DNA of 38,068 nt from Smittium culicis (GCA_001970855.1 LSSN01000393.1:2556-40623); one strand, 5' to 3'; positions 22,123 through 35,116 are shown, counted from the first letter of the stretch. Program-made: numbers and translations. Notes: generated from the sequence alone by a model not told the origin.

Positions 22123-24911
22123 TTTTAGAACTTTATCTTAGTTTTTGATACATTTTCATTTAATTATAAACAAATCCTTCGTAAAATAACCAATCCAGTT
22201 ACGTGCGATAATTATAAGAAATAAAAAAAGATTCGCTTTTTAAAGCAAATAATAGAAATTAGAATATATAATTTGAAGAATTGGTTTTTTTTTCAATTCA
22301 GCCAGTGATACTAGTGTTTTATAAATATTAGGGTCATTCATATTACAGTTCTAATAAGTGTTATTTGTTGAGAAACTCTCGTATATATAAAATTATTTTG
22401 CAAGATAGTTTTTTCTACCAACTTTTTCCTACTAAAAAAATGATTTCGTGTTAAAATCTTACTAGAAATTTACAAATTATATATTATTGACCCTTGAACC
22501 TATATTCTGTGAGTATGGAACTGTTTTATTTGTTGAGATGAATGGATTTAAAGAAATTAATATTTTCCATATTTTATAATATTTTTTTTATTATTAAATG
22601 ATATCAAAACGAGAAAATATATATATTACTGAAACAGCAAATATTTTTACCCAATTCAGAATTTAAAAACGAATTTTTAGTAAAAATAATCAAAAAATCA
22701 AATTAATCACTCAATATTGCAGATTATTTCGAAAAGTGGAATTTTTCTATTAAGTTTTTTCTACTTCGCATCATTTAATTTGATTTTAAATATTTTAAGA
22801 GAGCATCATCGAATGATTATCTGGTATGATTAATAGCTTTACCTGAATAAATAAGCAAATATGATTTCTAAGAAAAAAATTTCCGATTATCCTAAGAATA
22901 TTTCATATATAATAACTAAATATGAATCCTGATTATACTGATGAAAAAAATACAAATACATCGAAATTTCATAAGTTAGTATAATTAATTCCAAATTTTG
23001 GCTTTAAGTATTGAAGATGCTAATTTGGAAAAAAAAAAAAAATCAATGAAATATAATGATTTTTTAAATAAGGAAATTTTATATTTTTATAAAAATATAT
23101 ACGCAGAAATAACCGAGTCTAGTTTAAACTAATTGAAGAACATATTTAAAAGATCTTTAGTTCTATCTAATTTTTAATTATTGTATAAATTAATGGATTA
23201 GTAATTCTATAAACATCTTTAACAGATACATGGGCACTTTAATTATCTATTTCACATAAGAGAGTGTAAATTAAAAATTTATAGAAAAAAAATTTTTTTA
23301 CAAGTCTCTGTGTGATTTTATATTTTTTCTGAATTTTTACATTCAATATTTTTATAAAATTAAATGATGTGAAAATTCATTATTTGTGGTTTTTATTATC
23401 TTTATATTGACATTTTGGTTTATATTGTTTTATTTAAAATGATATTTAAAATTTTTATTTTATCATAATTCAAATTATTAAAATTGCATTAAAAAAATTT
23501 TTTTTTGTTATTTAGAGACATTTAGTGTATATACATAATATTTGATGCTGAATTAATTCATTTTATTAATCCTTTCTTGTGACATATTTTATATATAGAG
23601 ATTAATATCTAAATCGATTATATATATATAAATAATTTTAAATATATAAATAAATAAACTATCATTAACATTTAATTTAGTGTTTTTTTGGTTAATTAAT
23701 TAGATAGATTCGGAATTATTGATTATTTGATATTAATTCATGATAAAAAATATCAACAAACGTATGAAACAGTAAAAATGAAGCTCAAGTATCGAAATAT
23801 AACAATATAATCAAATTATCTAGTAATCCATTAAATTAATACAAATATTCGTATATATAAGATGTTTTGGATTATTATATACCCAAAGTCTAGACCTAAA
23901 TTCTCTAATATAGATAATAACTGTTTCTCCCCTATTCAATACTCGATTTTCATCTAGATTTTTTGATTGATATTTTTTTAAAAGTTTATTTAAGTTTTCT
24001 TAATTAGTTAAACCTTTAAAAAAATTTGAGCTTTCTTTAGATATTTATATTTTATTGAGATCGAATTACTAAAGCTTTACCATTAACCCCGGGAAAATTT
24101 TTATATATAAAATTATGAGAAATCACACAAAATGTCAAATTTTTAAATTTTATGAAACCTTTGTTTTTACTCACAAATAAATTAAACTATTTTGAATTAC
24201 AGCGATTTAATAATTAAGAATTATAATAACATGATCCATTTTTTCAAATTATAACTTAATTTAATCACTCAAGGTAATTGATTAGCTAATTTTCTATAAA
24301 ATGATATATATTTTATATTTTAAAAAATAATCTGTTAAATCCGAGGATTTAAGTTTTTAATTAATGATTGGCTAATTTTGATATCTCAAAAATTGTGAAT
24401 ATTATTACTAGTTTAAAAAAATGTAGACCATAATTTCCTATAAACCATAAATTTATAAATTTTACCAAAATTTTTTCTCTTAAATATCAAATAAGTTGAA
24501 AAAACTCAAAAAAATGGTAATACTATGAGGGAAATGTCATATTTAAGCGAATCTATTGATGACTTGGATATTAAAAAAAAATCAAAATTTTAGAAAATTT
24601 CGATTTTCCATTAGAGCCTAGAGTTGGTAATTTTCTAATTCCAATTTTAGAAAATAAAGATTAATGTTGATTAGTATCTATAAAAAATTCTTACAAAGCT
24701 CAATATTTGGATCAAAGTTACAAATTAGAAGCATATATGTTACGAATTAAGCTGTAAAGACAAAATAATAAGTTCATTATGAGCTATTATTTATCAGATA
24801 CATATTTTAAATGGAATTTTCCCACCAAACTGAGTAACAGAATCGCTTGTTATAGAAAATATAAAAACAAAATAAATACACGTTATATAGGCCAAATTAT
24901 AAGCTAGTATA

Positions 24912-26600
24912 TTGTCAAAAGAGCCAAAAAAAAAGGGGGGGATAAAATGTGCATTAAAAAAAAAAGCTTATACTTTTTGTGAAGTAATTGTGCTCAAGGC
25001 TCTTAAAATGGTCAAAAAATCGAAATACTTGGAATTAAGATGCAAATTTAATTTTACATCTACTTTAAATAATATATCAGATATACGATGTCTCTCTGTA
25101 TTGATAGATGAAGATGGCAAGCATAATAGTGATAAATTAGAAAGAAGGCCACCTAATAAACACTTCCTTGGAGTATTTTAAATATTTTTTTTCGAATTAA
25201 TACTCTTATATATTCAAATATAGTAACTTTTGTAGATGTAGCTAGTATAATGTTAGATTTTGCTCAAAAATATTTAATAATGATTAAAAAATAGGATTTT
25301 ATGGGAAATTTTTTAATAATTGCACAGGCTATAAAAAATTCTGAAATTATAGGGAATTATTCATGGTTCCAGAAAAAACTGCAAAGAGGAGATATTTTAA
25401 GTAAAATAAAATTAATGTAATTTGATAAAGATAATGGATTGCTTTCAGATATAATCTCGGGTTTTGGAGATATTGTGTTGATTTTAAAGTGTATAAGTCA
25501 TATGCAAGCTAATTTTATATTGAAATTTGGTAAAAAAAATCACCAATAATTCTTACATCATTGAATGTTGTATATAATATAGAATTTAATAATTATATTT
25601 AATTTATATCAGAAAATTCAAATTTAAATGAAATTTAAATTGAAAGCCCAAGTTTATGAGTAAGAAGATTTAAAAAGGTCCTAGGAATGTATAAATAACA
25701 TTAAACGCTGTAGGGAAAATGTTTTCACAGTTTAAAGTATTAGAAATTTGCCTAATAGATTTTTTGATTAAAATTGAAAAAAATTCTCTAAAAAGACATA
25801 ATTTTTTCAATTAATCTAAATTTACAATTTTTTCAGTGAAAAAACTATATATTTTATCCCAATTATATAAAATTTTTTCCATAATATTTTTATTTGTTAA
25901 TAGAAAAATTAAGGCAATAAAAAGTTCAAAAATTAATTGATAAAGTTATTCTGTTGAAAAAATATTTAGCTATTATAGACCCAATTTCAGAAAAAAGCTC
26001 TGAATTATATTCAAAAAAAAATATATATATCAAGGATAGAATTTATATCTCTAAGTATGCAAATAATATCAATCACATAGTTAATACTTATGAAAATAAA
26101 TGCGCTTGTGATTTTTTTTTCAAGTTCATAATTACTCACGTATATATGGATAAATTGCAGTACAATATTTGGGAATCACTTTGATTAACTTTTTAAATAG
26201 TTTTTATTCGATAGATATTTATAGAGAAATATGTCAGAATATTTCAGGAATTAATGTTACAGTTACAAGTAACAAAAAAACCATATGGTTTTCTTTTAGA
26301 CCATATAACAGATGAAAAAAATGAAGAGAAGAAAAAAGATAAAAAGAATTTAATTACAAAAAACTCCAGAACTATCGATAAAGGGAGAGAAAAAACAATA
26401 AACCAAAGATTTTAAATAGCGATAAGGTTATAAATCATACAAATAGGCCATATAGATGTATATATGTTACAAAACTGGACAAAACTCACTCAGCTGATAT
26501 AGTTTGTGAATTTAATCCAAGCAATTTAAATGTAAAAAATTTTATTACAGCTCTATTTAACTTTAATTTTATTTTTTTACATTTAATTAACACCTAGGAT
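24912..26600 (+). pseudogene. Decayed coding region of unknown family
   Basis: Several plus-strand frames are far longer than expected at this A/T content. 24912-25181 is open for 89 codons (contains LNNISDIRCLSVLIDEDGKH). 25223-25549 reads through 109 codons with only two in-frame stops (contains VDVASIMLDFAQKYLIMIKK and LLSDIISGFGDIVLILKCIS). 25645-25780 continues with more stops (ECINNIKRCRENVF). 25954-26184 is open for 77 codons. 26225-26415 contains YVRIFQELMLQLQVTKKPYG, and about 26440-26560 contains NRPYRCIYVTKLDKTHSADI. The frames lie on one strand in sequence order, as in a mutated gene or transposon with introns or frameshifts. No domain was recognised; a gag-like reading of the FQELMLQLQ segment is only a guess. 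Confidence 0.35.
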
Positions 26601-28504
26601 ATTCTTTTATTTATTTGTGAATAGTTTAAGAAATCTCTTCAGTCATGAAAAAAAAGATAAATTATAAGCTATACTCATATCATTGGATAATTGTTATTTA
26701 TACTAAAAATTTGTTAAATATATTAATAAAAAATTTAGCATAATTAAATTTAATTTATTTGAATCGGTCGCTTTATTTTTCTGAAGCTTTAGGAGAATAT
26801 TTTTAATGGGGAAAATAAAAGGATTACAGTATAGAAAAAAAATTTTAATTGTAAAAGAAATATCTTCGAATCGAATTTTACTATTTTTGCTGAATTTTAA
26901 TCTTAACTCAAAGTCATAAATATATTATTAAAGATAAATAAAAGAATTGGAAAAATAAATAACACAGAGGTCAAAAACTAGATCCATTAATTCTTTTTAT
27001 TTTGGTTTATATTATTAAATACTTGAAATATATTAAATAATTTATAATGTAGTAAATAAGATTTTATATTAAATATGTTTTAGTGATAAGATATATTAAC
27101 CTACTAGCTTTTATTTTTTATTCGATAAATTCTAACTAGCTTTGGTTAATAATAATTAAGTTACAATATTGATTGAATAGATTTAGTAATATTTTTAAAA
27201 TTTTAAATTAGATATAAAAATGTTTTATTTTAATTCAGTGTTTTAATATCTAAATTCTAATTCAAAATTAAAAAAACTGAAATCTTATAGTTACTAACTA
27301 ATATTTAGGGCGATGATTTTATATAATTTTATAATTAAATTCATTTTGTAGCTATAATTTAATGCTATTCAAGCCCATTGAAGTTCAAATCACTCTAAAA
27401 TAAACTAAATAAATTGAAATATTATAACCGTAAATATAATTCCTACCTTTTTAAGTGATTCTTTTTAAGCTAATAAAATTTATATCAAGAATCTTTTATT
27501 ATCTATTGAATTATAAGTATATTTACGAATTTTGTTCAAACTTTTGAATTCAAAAAAATTTTTACTTACTTTTTTTTGAAATTTTTTAAAGATAAAATTA
27601 TAGTAGTATACCTCTTTCTTAAATTTAAAAATAGTATAACTATTTCAAACCAATGAAAAAGTTATAAAATATAATAAAAATTAAATTAATTAAACTAAAT
27701 AACTTTTTTAAAGTATGGTATCGATTTCGATATTTATTCTTTTAACAAGCGACAAAAATAATTTTAGGTATTTTTCTCTCTGATGCTTAAAGGTTTATCT
27801 TAATTCATTCAGAAAGATGATTACTTTTTTTTGATAGATTTGAACAATCATTAATCTTGAAATAATTAAAAATCTTTTATATACAATATAATATATTCAA
27901 TAATTTAAGCTTACCTCAATTTCAAGTAAAAATTTAAACAAGATTTAATGTAAATGTTATGAAATATCATTTATTACACTTTAAATATTAGAATTTTATA
28001 ACTTATACGTATTTCTCTCAAGTCTTACTTGGAAAATCATAATATTCTAATTTTTAAAGAATTTTTTTGAAAATATGTATACTAGAGTTTAATAAATTGA
28101 AGTTTATTGAAGTGAGTTATATTATTATACTAGCTTTAAAATTTTTTGAAATTTTATAAAAATTATAGAATAAATTAATATATAGGTAAACTTAAATGAA
28201 GCGGCGTAATTATTCCAGGATCATTATTTTCTAATAAAAAATAATATGAAACTAATATGAAATCATCTAAATAATTGATAGTGATAATTTTTATTAAAAT
28301 AGGGACATAAAATTCATTTATTATAATAATTTTTTCAACGCGACTTGATAATAAAAATTATAAATTTTTATATTAGAATATGAAGTGTACCAGTACAGTT
28401 ATTGAAAAATTATGGAAATTTCGTTAATTTCATTAGTAGCTTTAGCAATAATGTGTGAATATCAAGTCTAAATCTAAGTTGAAAAAAATTATACTTCTTT
28501 CATG

Positions 28505-28560
28505 ACTCGAGGAAAAATATAATATGATATTATATTATATTATATCGTAAAATAATATAT
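28505..28560. repeat. TTATA-type simple repeat
   Basis: About four copies of a TATTA/TTATA pentamer followed by ATAATATATA. This is low-complexity A/T sequence typical of this block, with no further meaning visible. Confidence 0.6.
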
Positions 28561-30228
28561 ATTTTTGTTAATTATAATATACAAACAATCCAAATCAAGA
28601 ATATAAAAACTCCACAATCTCTAAAACTATAAAATTAAAGTTCATTTTGTTTATAAATATATGAATATAATACTAGTTTCATCTCTTACATCTGAAAAAA
28701 TAATAAGTGAGGATCTTATTATTTACGGTATTATAAGAATCGTTATCATGAACCTGGTTTAATTTACTGGTATTAGAATAAAATAGAAACGATTTAATTA
28801 TTTTCGATTTATTAATATCTGTGCTCATTCAATTTCTTTATTGATAAACCCCGAACAAGATTAAAAGTTTATATTATTAATTTATTATTACTAGAAATAC
28901 TAAAGTATAATAATAGATATCAAATTAATGGTCAAAAATTTTTATCTATTTCATAAGTATAGATTATTAAATAATATTAATTAAAGTAAATTCTTGAGAT
29001 ATATGATGGACTTTATGATGAAAAGGGTCATTTTTTTCAAAAAAAAAATTTTTTAGAAATGATTTTTAAATAAACTGAATAAAATAATTGTATTATCTTT
29101 TAATTTTATTTAAATATTAATTAAAGAAAAGTATAATTATTAGAGATTTGAAAATCAGAAAAATCTCCTATAAATTTTTTATTCAATATTTATCTAATTG
29201 CTAGTCATATTTATAATCAATTTTATAGCGTATATTAGAAAGGAAATATAACTGGCATTCAAAAAATGTTAATTTATTAGCGAGTAAAAATAAAAAAATC
29301 CTAAAATGGAAAAATTTTTCATTCTTTAATATCACTCTAAAATTTTATTAAAATATTTTTTCTATATATTCACCTTCTTTAAGAGAATTTTAAATCATAA
29401 TTAAGTGTAAAAAAACAAAAATTATAATAAATACCCAATTTTATCGAAAATAAAAAAATTATATATGCAGCATAATCTTGATATTTATACTATATGTAGA
29501 TGTGATCCTTTTCAGAAAATTTTTAATTCCTATGTAATTGTTTAACTAATAGCTCTAATAGGCTATATAAGATTTTTTTTTGAATTTTTGAGCAAATAAA
29601 AATAATTTTTTACTTTTATTAGCTTTAAAACCACCAATAATCTTATGGAATATTTTTTTTCCATTTTAAGACTATCTACTTTTATTTTACTTTTATCCGG
29701 TATAAGTCTTTAAAAAATTAGTAAAGATTTTATTGGTTTGATCCAGAAAAATAAAAAATTTTGTTTACAAAATAGAAACATATGACTTAATTTTTTTTTT
29801 ACTTATGAAAAAAGTATATCCCACTAAAATAAATAATTAAATTGATCTAATAAAATCTGAAATCTCTTTTAACTTATTTGAATTATATATTTTAGATATG
29901 CGAAGCTCATTAACAGAAAATTTTAGAAATCATTTTTATAATTAAGATCAATACAATAATTTTAATTGGATACCTTCTTTAAAAAATTAGCTCCTCAAAT
30001 TTTAGCAATTTAAAATCATTTGGCTTTAATTTTTGCATTTCTTCAAAGGTTATAAAAGTAGAAAAATTTAAAGAGTTTTCGAATATTGAATTTATATATT
30101 TAGTAAAAATTATATTGGAAGAAAACCAGCGTTTATTGCACCAAGAAAACTCAAATCCAATGAAATGATAAATCAGACACAATCAACTTGACATAGAAGA
30201 ATAAATGTGTAAACGGGGCACAAATATG

Positions 30229-30388
30229 TCAAGTATTGGAACAGTTAAGTATATATGAAATTATATTTTGAGGGTTCTCCTGTTCCAGAGATGGATTTCT
30301 GCTTGAAAATATACGCTTCTTGGGACCATTATTATCTTCTAATACTTTGGAAGAATCAGCGAGCTCTTTGTTAATTCTTTTTTTTAGT
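30229..30388 (-). pseudogene. Decayed coding fragment on the minus strand
   Basis: A G/C-richer island inside the A/T-rich block. The minus strand is open for about 52 codons ending at TGA 30231-30229, with residues such as ELADSSKVLEDNNGPKKRIF and NPSLEQENPQN. After the stop, the same frame stays open for another 22 codons or so. Composition is protein-like and hydrophilic. No family recognised. A separate minus-strand frame at 30182-29979 may continue the same relic. Confidence 0.3.
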
Positions 30389-31111
30389 CATGATAAATTT
30401 AAATGTTATTTTATATTTAGTTTTTTTTTTTTTTTTGCTAATTTATAATTTGGGACTTTTTTGGATTTTAATAGATAAAATTTATTTGAATTAAAATAAA
30501 ATTGAATGAAATAAAATGAATCTTGATTGATTTTATATTAAATATTTGCGTAATTTGTTTGTTATAATGACAAGGTTTAATATAATTCGTAAAATTTTTA
30601 ATTAATTATTTTTTTTAAAATGTGGTAACCTTTCTCTAATCTACAAAATATTATGACTATTTATAATTATTTTTTATTTTTTATGTTTTTTTTTAGCCTA
30701 GTAGTATATCAGTCATTTTTTATATTAATATAACTTTAATTATAAGAATTCTGCATTTTAATTATTGATTATCTGCATACTGTTAGCTAGTAATTTAGGT
30801 TTTATAAGATTTGGATTTCTAATATTTGTATATATCAGTTGAAAATCCACCAGTTATAATTCAATTAATTTTAAATAAGCTAAATTCATACTTTATTATC
30901 ATCTTTTTGTTTTATTAAGAACGTCAAGATATACAAATTAGTACTCGTTTGAGTTTCATCTGGAATTTCTCGTTCAGAACTTTCGCATATATTTATAAAT
31001 ATATATACTCAAGAATACATTAAGCTTTATAAATTATAAATGTTATTATAAAAATTAAATATAAAATTTTTTGAATATTTCAATTAGTAGTACAAAAATT
31101 AATATATAAAA

Positions 31112-32035
31112 AAAAAAACAGATTTATTTTTCATTTATCATGAACTTTTCCGAAAGCATAAGTTTAAAAAACTATCTTCATGGGATATAATTTGCAAGAT
31201 TTACGCGCGTATACTCGATTTGGTTCTGATGAATTTTTTATGTCGAATATTAGGAGACTATTTTGATAAAAGGTCACTTTGGAATAATCTGATAGATTTG
31301 ACAAAAATAAAATCATCGGAGAAATATTTAAATTAAAAATTTTATATAAAAGCACAGGAAAAATTTTAAAAGACCTGCTTTATTCAGACATTTTAAATCA
31401 GAGTACAGTAATTGACCTATAAAACCAAAAATGTGAAGAAGTTATAGAACTTATAGAACTTATAACTACAAATATCTTTATTTATGAAAAGTATCCAATA
31501 TCAGAAAAATCAGAGTGAAATTTAGCCTATATGGAATCAAGAAAAAATTGGGTGATTGACAGAAATTATGATTAATAAAAACAATATCAAGATTTAAAAC
31601 CATGAGTTAGGCTGTAAAATAAAATAATAATTCCAAAAGATCATAATAGATTTGTAGATAAATATCTGCTTTGTTTCATAGATATATGAAAAAATGAAAA
31701 GTATGAAATCAACACTTAATTAGAGACTATATTCAGAAAGAAAAATAAAAAGAATTTGTACAAAAGTGATTCTAATTAATTTTTAAAATTTTAGTTGTAA
31801 GTAAATTTCGATTGCTATTTCTTTTAAAAAGGTTTTAGATTGTGCAGCTAGAATCGAGATCAGATGCTGCTGTAAAACTGACTGGAAATAAAATAGGTCC
31901 TAGGATAAAGAAAAATAACAAAAATTGTGCAATTTTCTGTCATTAGACTACGATCACGTATATGGTAATAATTTTGAGAGATTCCTTATTAACGTGTTTG
32001 AAAGTATACTAAATGAAGATAATTCTATCCATTAA
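31112..32035 (+). pseudogene. Decayed coding region of unknown family
   Basis: The plus strand is open from about 31112 to the TAA near 31336, with HELFRKHKFKKLSSWDIICK and NFLCRILGDYFDKRSLWNNL. A shifted frame continues with KILKDLLYSDILNQSTVIDL, stop, CEEVIELIELITTN, stop, and IIIPKDHNRFVDKYLLCF. Further down, LDYDHVYGNNFERFLINVFE stays open near 31940-32035. The consistent strand and protein-like composition suggest one mutated gene or transposon. Integrase-like or nuclease-like origin was considered, but no diagnostic motif is present. Confidence 0.35.
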
Positions 32036-32834
32036 TAATTTCATAGCGAATTAAATTAAATTAGCTTCAAATTATTTTAAAATTTATTTTAAATATAATA
32101 TATTTAAAAAAAAATAAGCCGTTAATTCTAAATTAAAACTAAAATTTCCAACTTTTTGATTTTATTTTGATAGATTTTTTTTGGATATCATATACCTTAG
32201 TGTGTTTTATAATAAAAAAAAGGTTATTAATCTTTTTGGCAAGAATTTAATAAAAAAAAAAATTATAACTTTTTTCTAGAAAATAGTAATAATTTTTCAG
32301 TTTTAAAAAACTATGTGTGATTACTAGCTTTTTATATGTATAAATTCGACTCTGAATCTTCGATGTAGATTTTTAATTGAAAAATTATAACGATCAAAAT
32401 TCATAAGCCAGTCTATATAAACTAGAATTATATTTAAAAGAAAATATGTTTGATTATGAATGCTTTAGACTATATAGGAAAAAAACTAAAAGTACCTTAA
32501 GTTTGATTACACTAATTTTTTTGACTAGAAAAATCTGTATTTTTATTCCTTGTATTTTTTTGTATTGTAGGATTGATACAAAAATATAATAGATTAAAGA
32601 ATTTCAATAAAAAGAAGATAATAAAATCATAAGTTTGTAATTTAAAATATTTTTCTTCTTTGAGATTCTAGAGTTTTAAAGTTTATAATTGGCGTCTAAT
32701 CTTTTATAAATAATGGAAAAAAAAACCAAACCATATTTTTTGTTTTTTCTTAATCAAAACAATAAAATCATTGACTATTTTTTAAAGATTTATTCCGGAT
32801 AAAAGTAAAATAAAATAAAAGTAGTGTGTTTGCA

Positions 32835-33042
32835 ACTTTTCTGATTAAGCAGGTATTTAAATTATTATATAATTCATAAGTATTTATATATTTATAGATA
32901 ATAATATTACGTAATATAACGTAATATTTGAAAGTCTACGATTACGTTTCTTCTACTATTTTTATATAATTTCATTCTGTTAATTTTTTCTTTGTTAATT
33001 AGTTAGTTTATTTAGTATATAAGATTAACAGTTTACCTCCCA
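32835..33042 (+). repeat. 5' LTR of the Ty3/gypsy element
   Basis: From TTTTCTGATTAAGCAG onward this matches the region near 37636. Over 32891-33010 it aligns with 37691-37810 without gaps, with about 5 mismatches in 120 positions. The right boundary is placed at CA 33042 because a TGG-starting primer-site candidate follows directly; CA at 33030 is the alternative. The left boundary is uncertain by a few tens of bases. Confidence 0.75.
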
Positions 33043-33060
33043 TGGTAAACCGACACCAGC
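33031..33060 (+). other. LTR-adjacent hairpin and candidate primer binding site
   Basis: GTTTACC-TCCCAT-GGTAAAC is a perfect 7-bp inverted repeat (33031-33050). TGGTAAACCGACACC (33043-33057) begins with TGG, as expected for a site complementary to a tRNA 3' CCA end, right after the LTR. Both readings overlap. Which tRNA, if any, would pair is not known to me. Confidence 0.4.
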
Positions 33061-33204
33061 AGTCTTCCAGATTGTTTTTATATTAAGTTAATAAATTATA
33101 ATTTAATAGTGAAATAAAATAGTTGAATAAGTGCGGTGTAAAACCTATCCCTCGCTAACCCTTTTTATTTGTCACTTTCAATTAGGCTGTTTTGGTCATA
33201 ACAT

Positions 33205-34100
33205 TTGTTAGCACCCATAAAGATCTTAATTTATAACTTATTAAAATTCCCTATATTTTTTTATTATAATGTGATTCCCAATCTACAAAATACACCTCTG
33301 ATTTTTCTAATATCCGGTATAAATCTTAATCTCCTAATCTATTCTGGAAAGAGCGACGAAATATCTTTCCCTAAATGGCACAGCGGAAGTATCGACAAGC
33401 TTAAAGCCTTCGGTTTTCAAAATGAAGAACAGGTGCCCTTATTTTAGCCAGAAAACTTGGAGGTAATGCAAAAAAGGTTTATGATGCTTATAGTGATGAA
33501 AATCAAAAACAAAAAATCACCAATATCGAAGTTTTTAAAAACGTTTTAGAGCCAAAATTTATTGACGATAATTATGAAATTAAGTTGAGATATAAGCTCC
33601 TTAACCTAAAACAAACAGGTAGTATATCGAAATATATCGAAAATGAAAAGGAAATTTTTGGAAACTACAAAGAAATGAAGTAAAAGGATCGCATATTTTA
33701 GTTGATGAAACACATGAAAGCACCTTACCTGAAAATTTTAAATAAGAGCAATCCAAAAATTTACTTGGAAGCTATAAATTTAATCATATAAAAAGGCGAT
33801 TTAATCAACATGAACACCGCGATGTCAGGACAAAAGTCAAATTATAGCGATATGGACATTTTTTCTGTGTAAATTTGCTGCGATGAAAGCACAAACAATT
33901 GTGAGCCCCATGATGGTATAGGATTTAACCTTGTGAACATCGACCAAAGAGCGAAGAACTTTTGGGTGACTATAAAAGAAGCAAGTAATCCAGTAACACT
34001 TAATACTTCACACCAAATAACTCGAGATTTTTTAGATAAATCAAAAATATGCTGGAATTGCGGGAGCAAAACTCATTAAAGAAGAGATTTCAAGGTATCC
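33205..34100 (+). pseudogene. gag remnant with broken CCHC zinc knuckle
   Basis: Gag is the structural protein of the retrotransposon particle. 33205-33447 encodes YSGKSDEISFPKWHSGSIDK, a typical Ty3/gypsy Gag start. The frame then shifts, and 33435-33682 continues with ARKLGGNAKKVYDAYSDENQ and FIDDNYEIKLRYKLLNLKQT, ending at a TAA. Further remnants lead to a nucleocapsid knuckle CWNCGSKTH at 34050-34076, whose His codon is followed by TAA and whose final Cys codon reads TTC. At least one frameshift and several stops make it non-coding. Confidence 0.75.
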
Positions 34101-34200
34101 GATAACCATTGGAGGCTCAAACAGAGATTTAATAATTAGAGCAAAGCTATTTTTAATTTGGATTCGGGAAAAGCCAACCATAAGAAGTGAGTATTCTTGC

Positions 34201-34944
34201 GACTCCTGGCGAGGAAATAATAATCCAAGAACGAATTTTTGTTGAGGGAAAGGTGACCCCTTCAAAACCAAGAATAAATTAGTCACCCCTAGACCCATTA
34301 GTGTTGACATTCATATAGACCAGAAAGCTGAGCTGATACAGTATAGCACAGACTCAGAGCTAGACTTAGATTATATTTCAGCTTGTGAAAGTATCAAAGA
34401 AGACAAAAGCTTTTTAAGGAATACAAAAAGGAAATTTAATACTCCGATTTTTGACAAACTAATCAAAAAAAAAGCAAAACTTAAAATAGTAGCTTCAATT
34501 GAAAACGAAAATTCCATACCAATAGGAAATTTAAACCCAAGCACACCAAATACCTCAACTTGGATAATACAAATTAACAACATAACAATTATAATTTTAC
34601 TTGATTCTGGCGCCAAGAGATGTTTTATTTCAAAAAAAATGGCAAATTCATTGAAAACAGTGATAAATAAAACAACAGAAAATACATATGCTACGACTGC
34701 AAATGGTTGGGGAGTAGAGATGAAAGAAAAAACTGATTTCTTACTAAACTTAGGTGACTATAAAGTGGAAATATCAGCATTTATATTTCCATTAAATAAT
34801 TTCGATATTATACTAGGAATAGATTGGTGGGTGAAATATAATTTGACACCAGAACATAGATCAAATTGTTGGAAGATAAATGCAGATGGCAAAAATAAAA
34901 TAATCAATAATTTATTTTTAAATGAGATTATTATCATCATGTAA
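34201..34944 (+). pseudogene. Retrotransposon aspartic protease region
   Basis: A frame open from 34246 to the TAA at 34942-34944 (232 codons); just upstream the same frame is interrupted by TGA 34243-34245. It contains LLDSGAKRCFI with the catalytic DSGA at 34603-34614, and FDIILGIDWW further on, the usual pair of landmarks of Ty3/gypsy proteases. This is the best preserved part of the element. The protease would normally process the Gag-Pol polyprotein. Confidence 0.75.
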
Positions 34945-35116
34945 TGCGCTCAATCAAATACTAAAAAAAAGGGACTGTGATGAAATTTATATGTTAGACA
35001 TTAAAAATTTAGAGGAAATTTTAGGATCAAGTGGTATAGATCAAACAAAATTTTGAGACGGCAGTTATAAAAAAATTGTGAGTAAATACACCGATATTTT
35101 CTGCGAGGTAAAATAA

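Larger units (their letters stand above)
21242..32834. other. Extremely A/T-rich, gene-poor block of about 11.6 kb
   Basis: From the end of the debranching enzyme gene to the retrotransposon, the sequence is made largely of A and T runs and carries no intact gene, tRNA or rRNA that I can recognise. It does contain decayed coding stretches (24.9-26.6 kb, 30.2-30.4 kb, 31.1-32.0 kb), a 21-bp tandem duplication near 22.08 kb and a TTATA-rich simple repeat near 28.52 kb. The change in composition at about 21.25 kb is abrupt. It looks like a heterochromatic or subtelomeric block built from mutated old elements; that interpretation is inference. Confidence 0.6.

Noticed and set aside
27370..27410. 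GTTCAAATC, similar to a tRNA B box
   Set aside because: No cloverleaf, A box or acceptor stem can be drawn around it.
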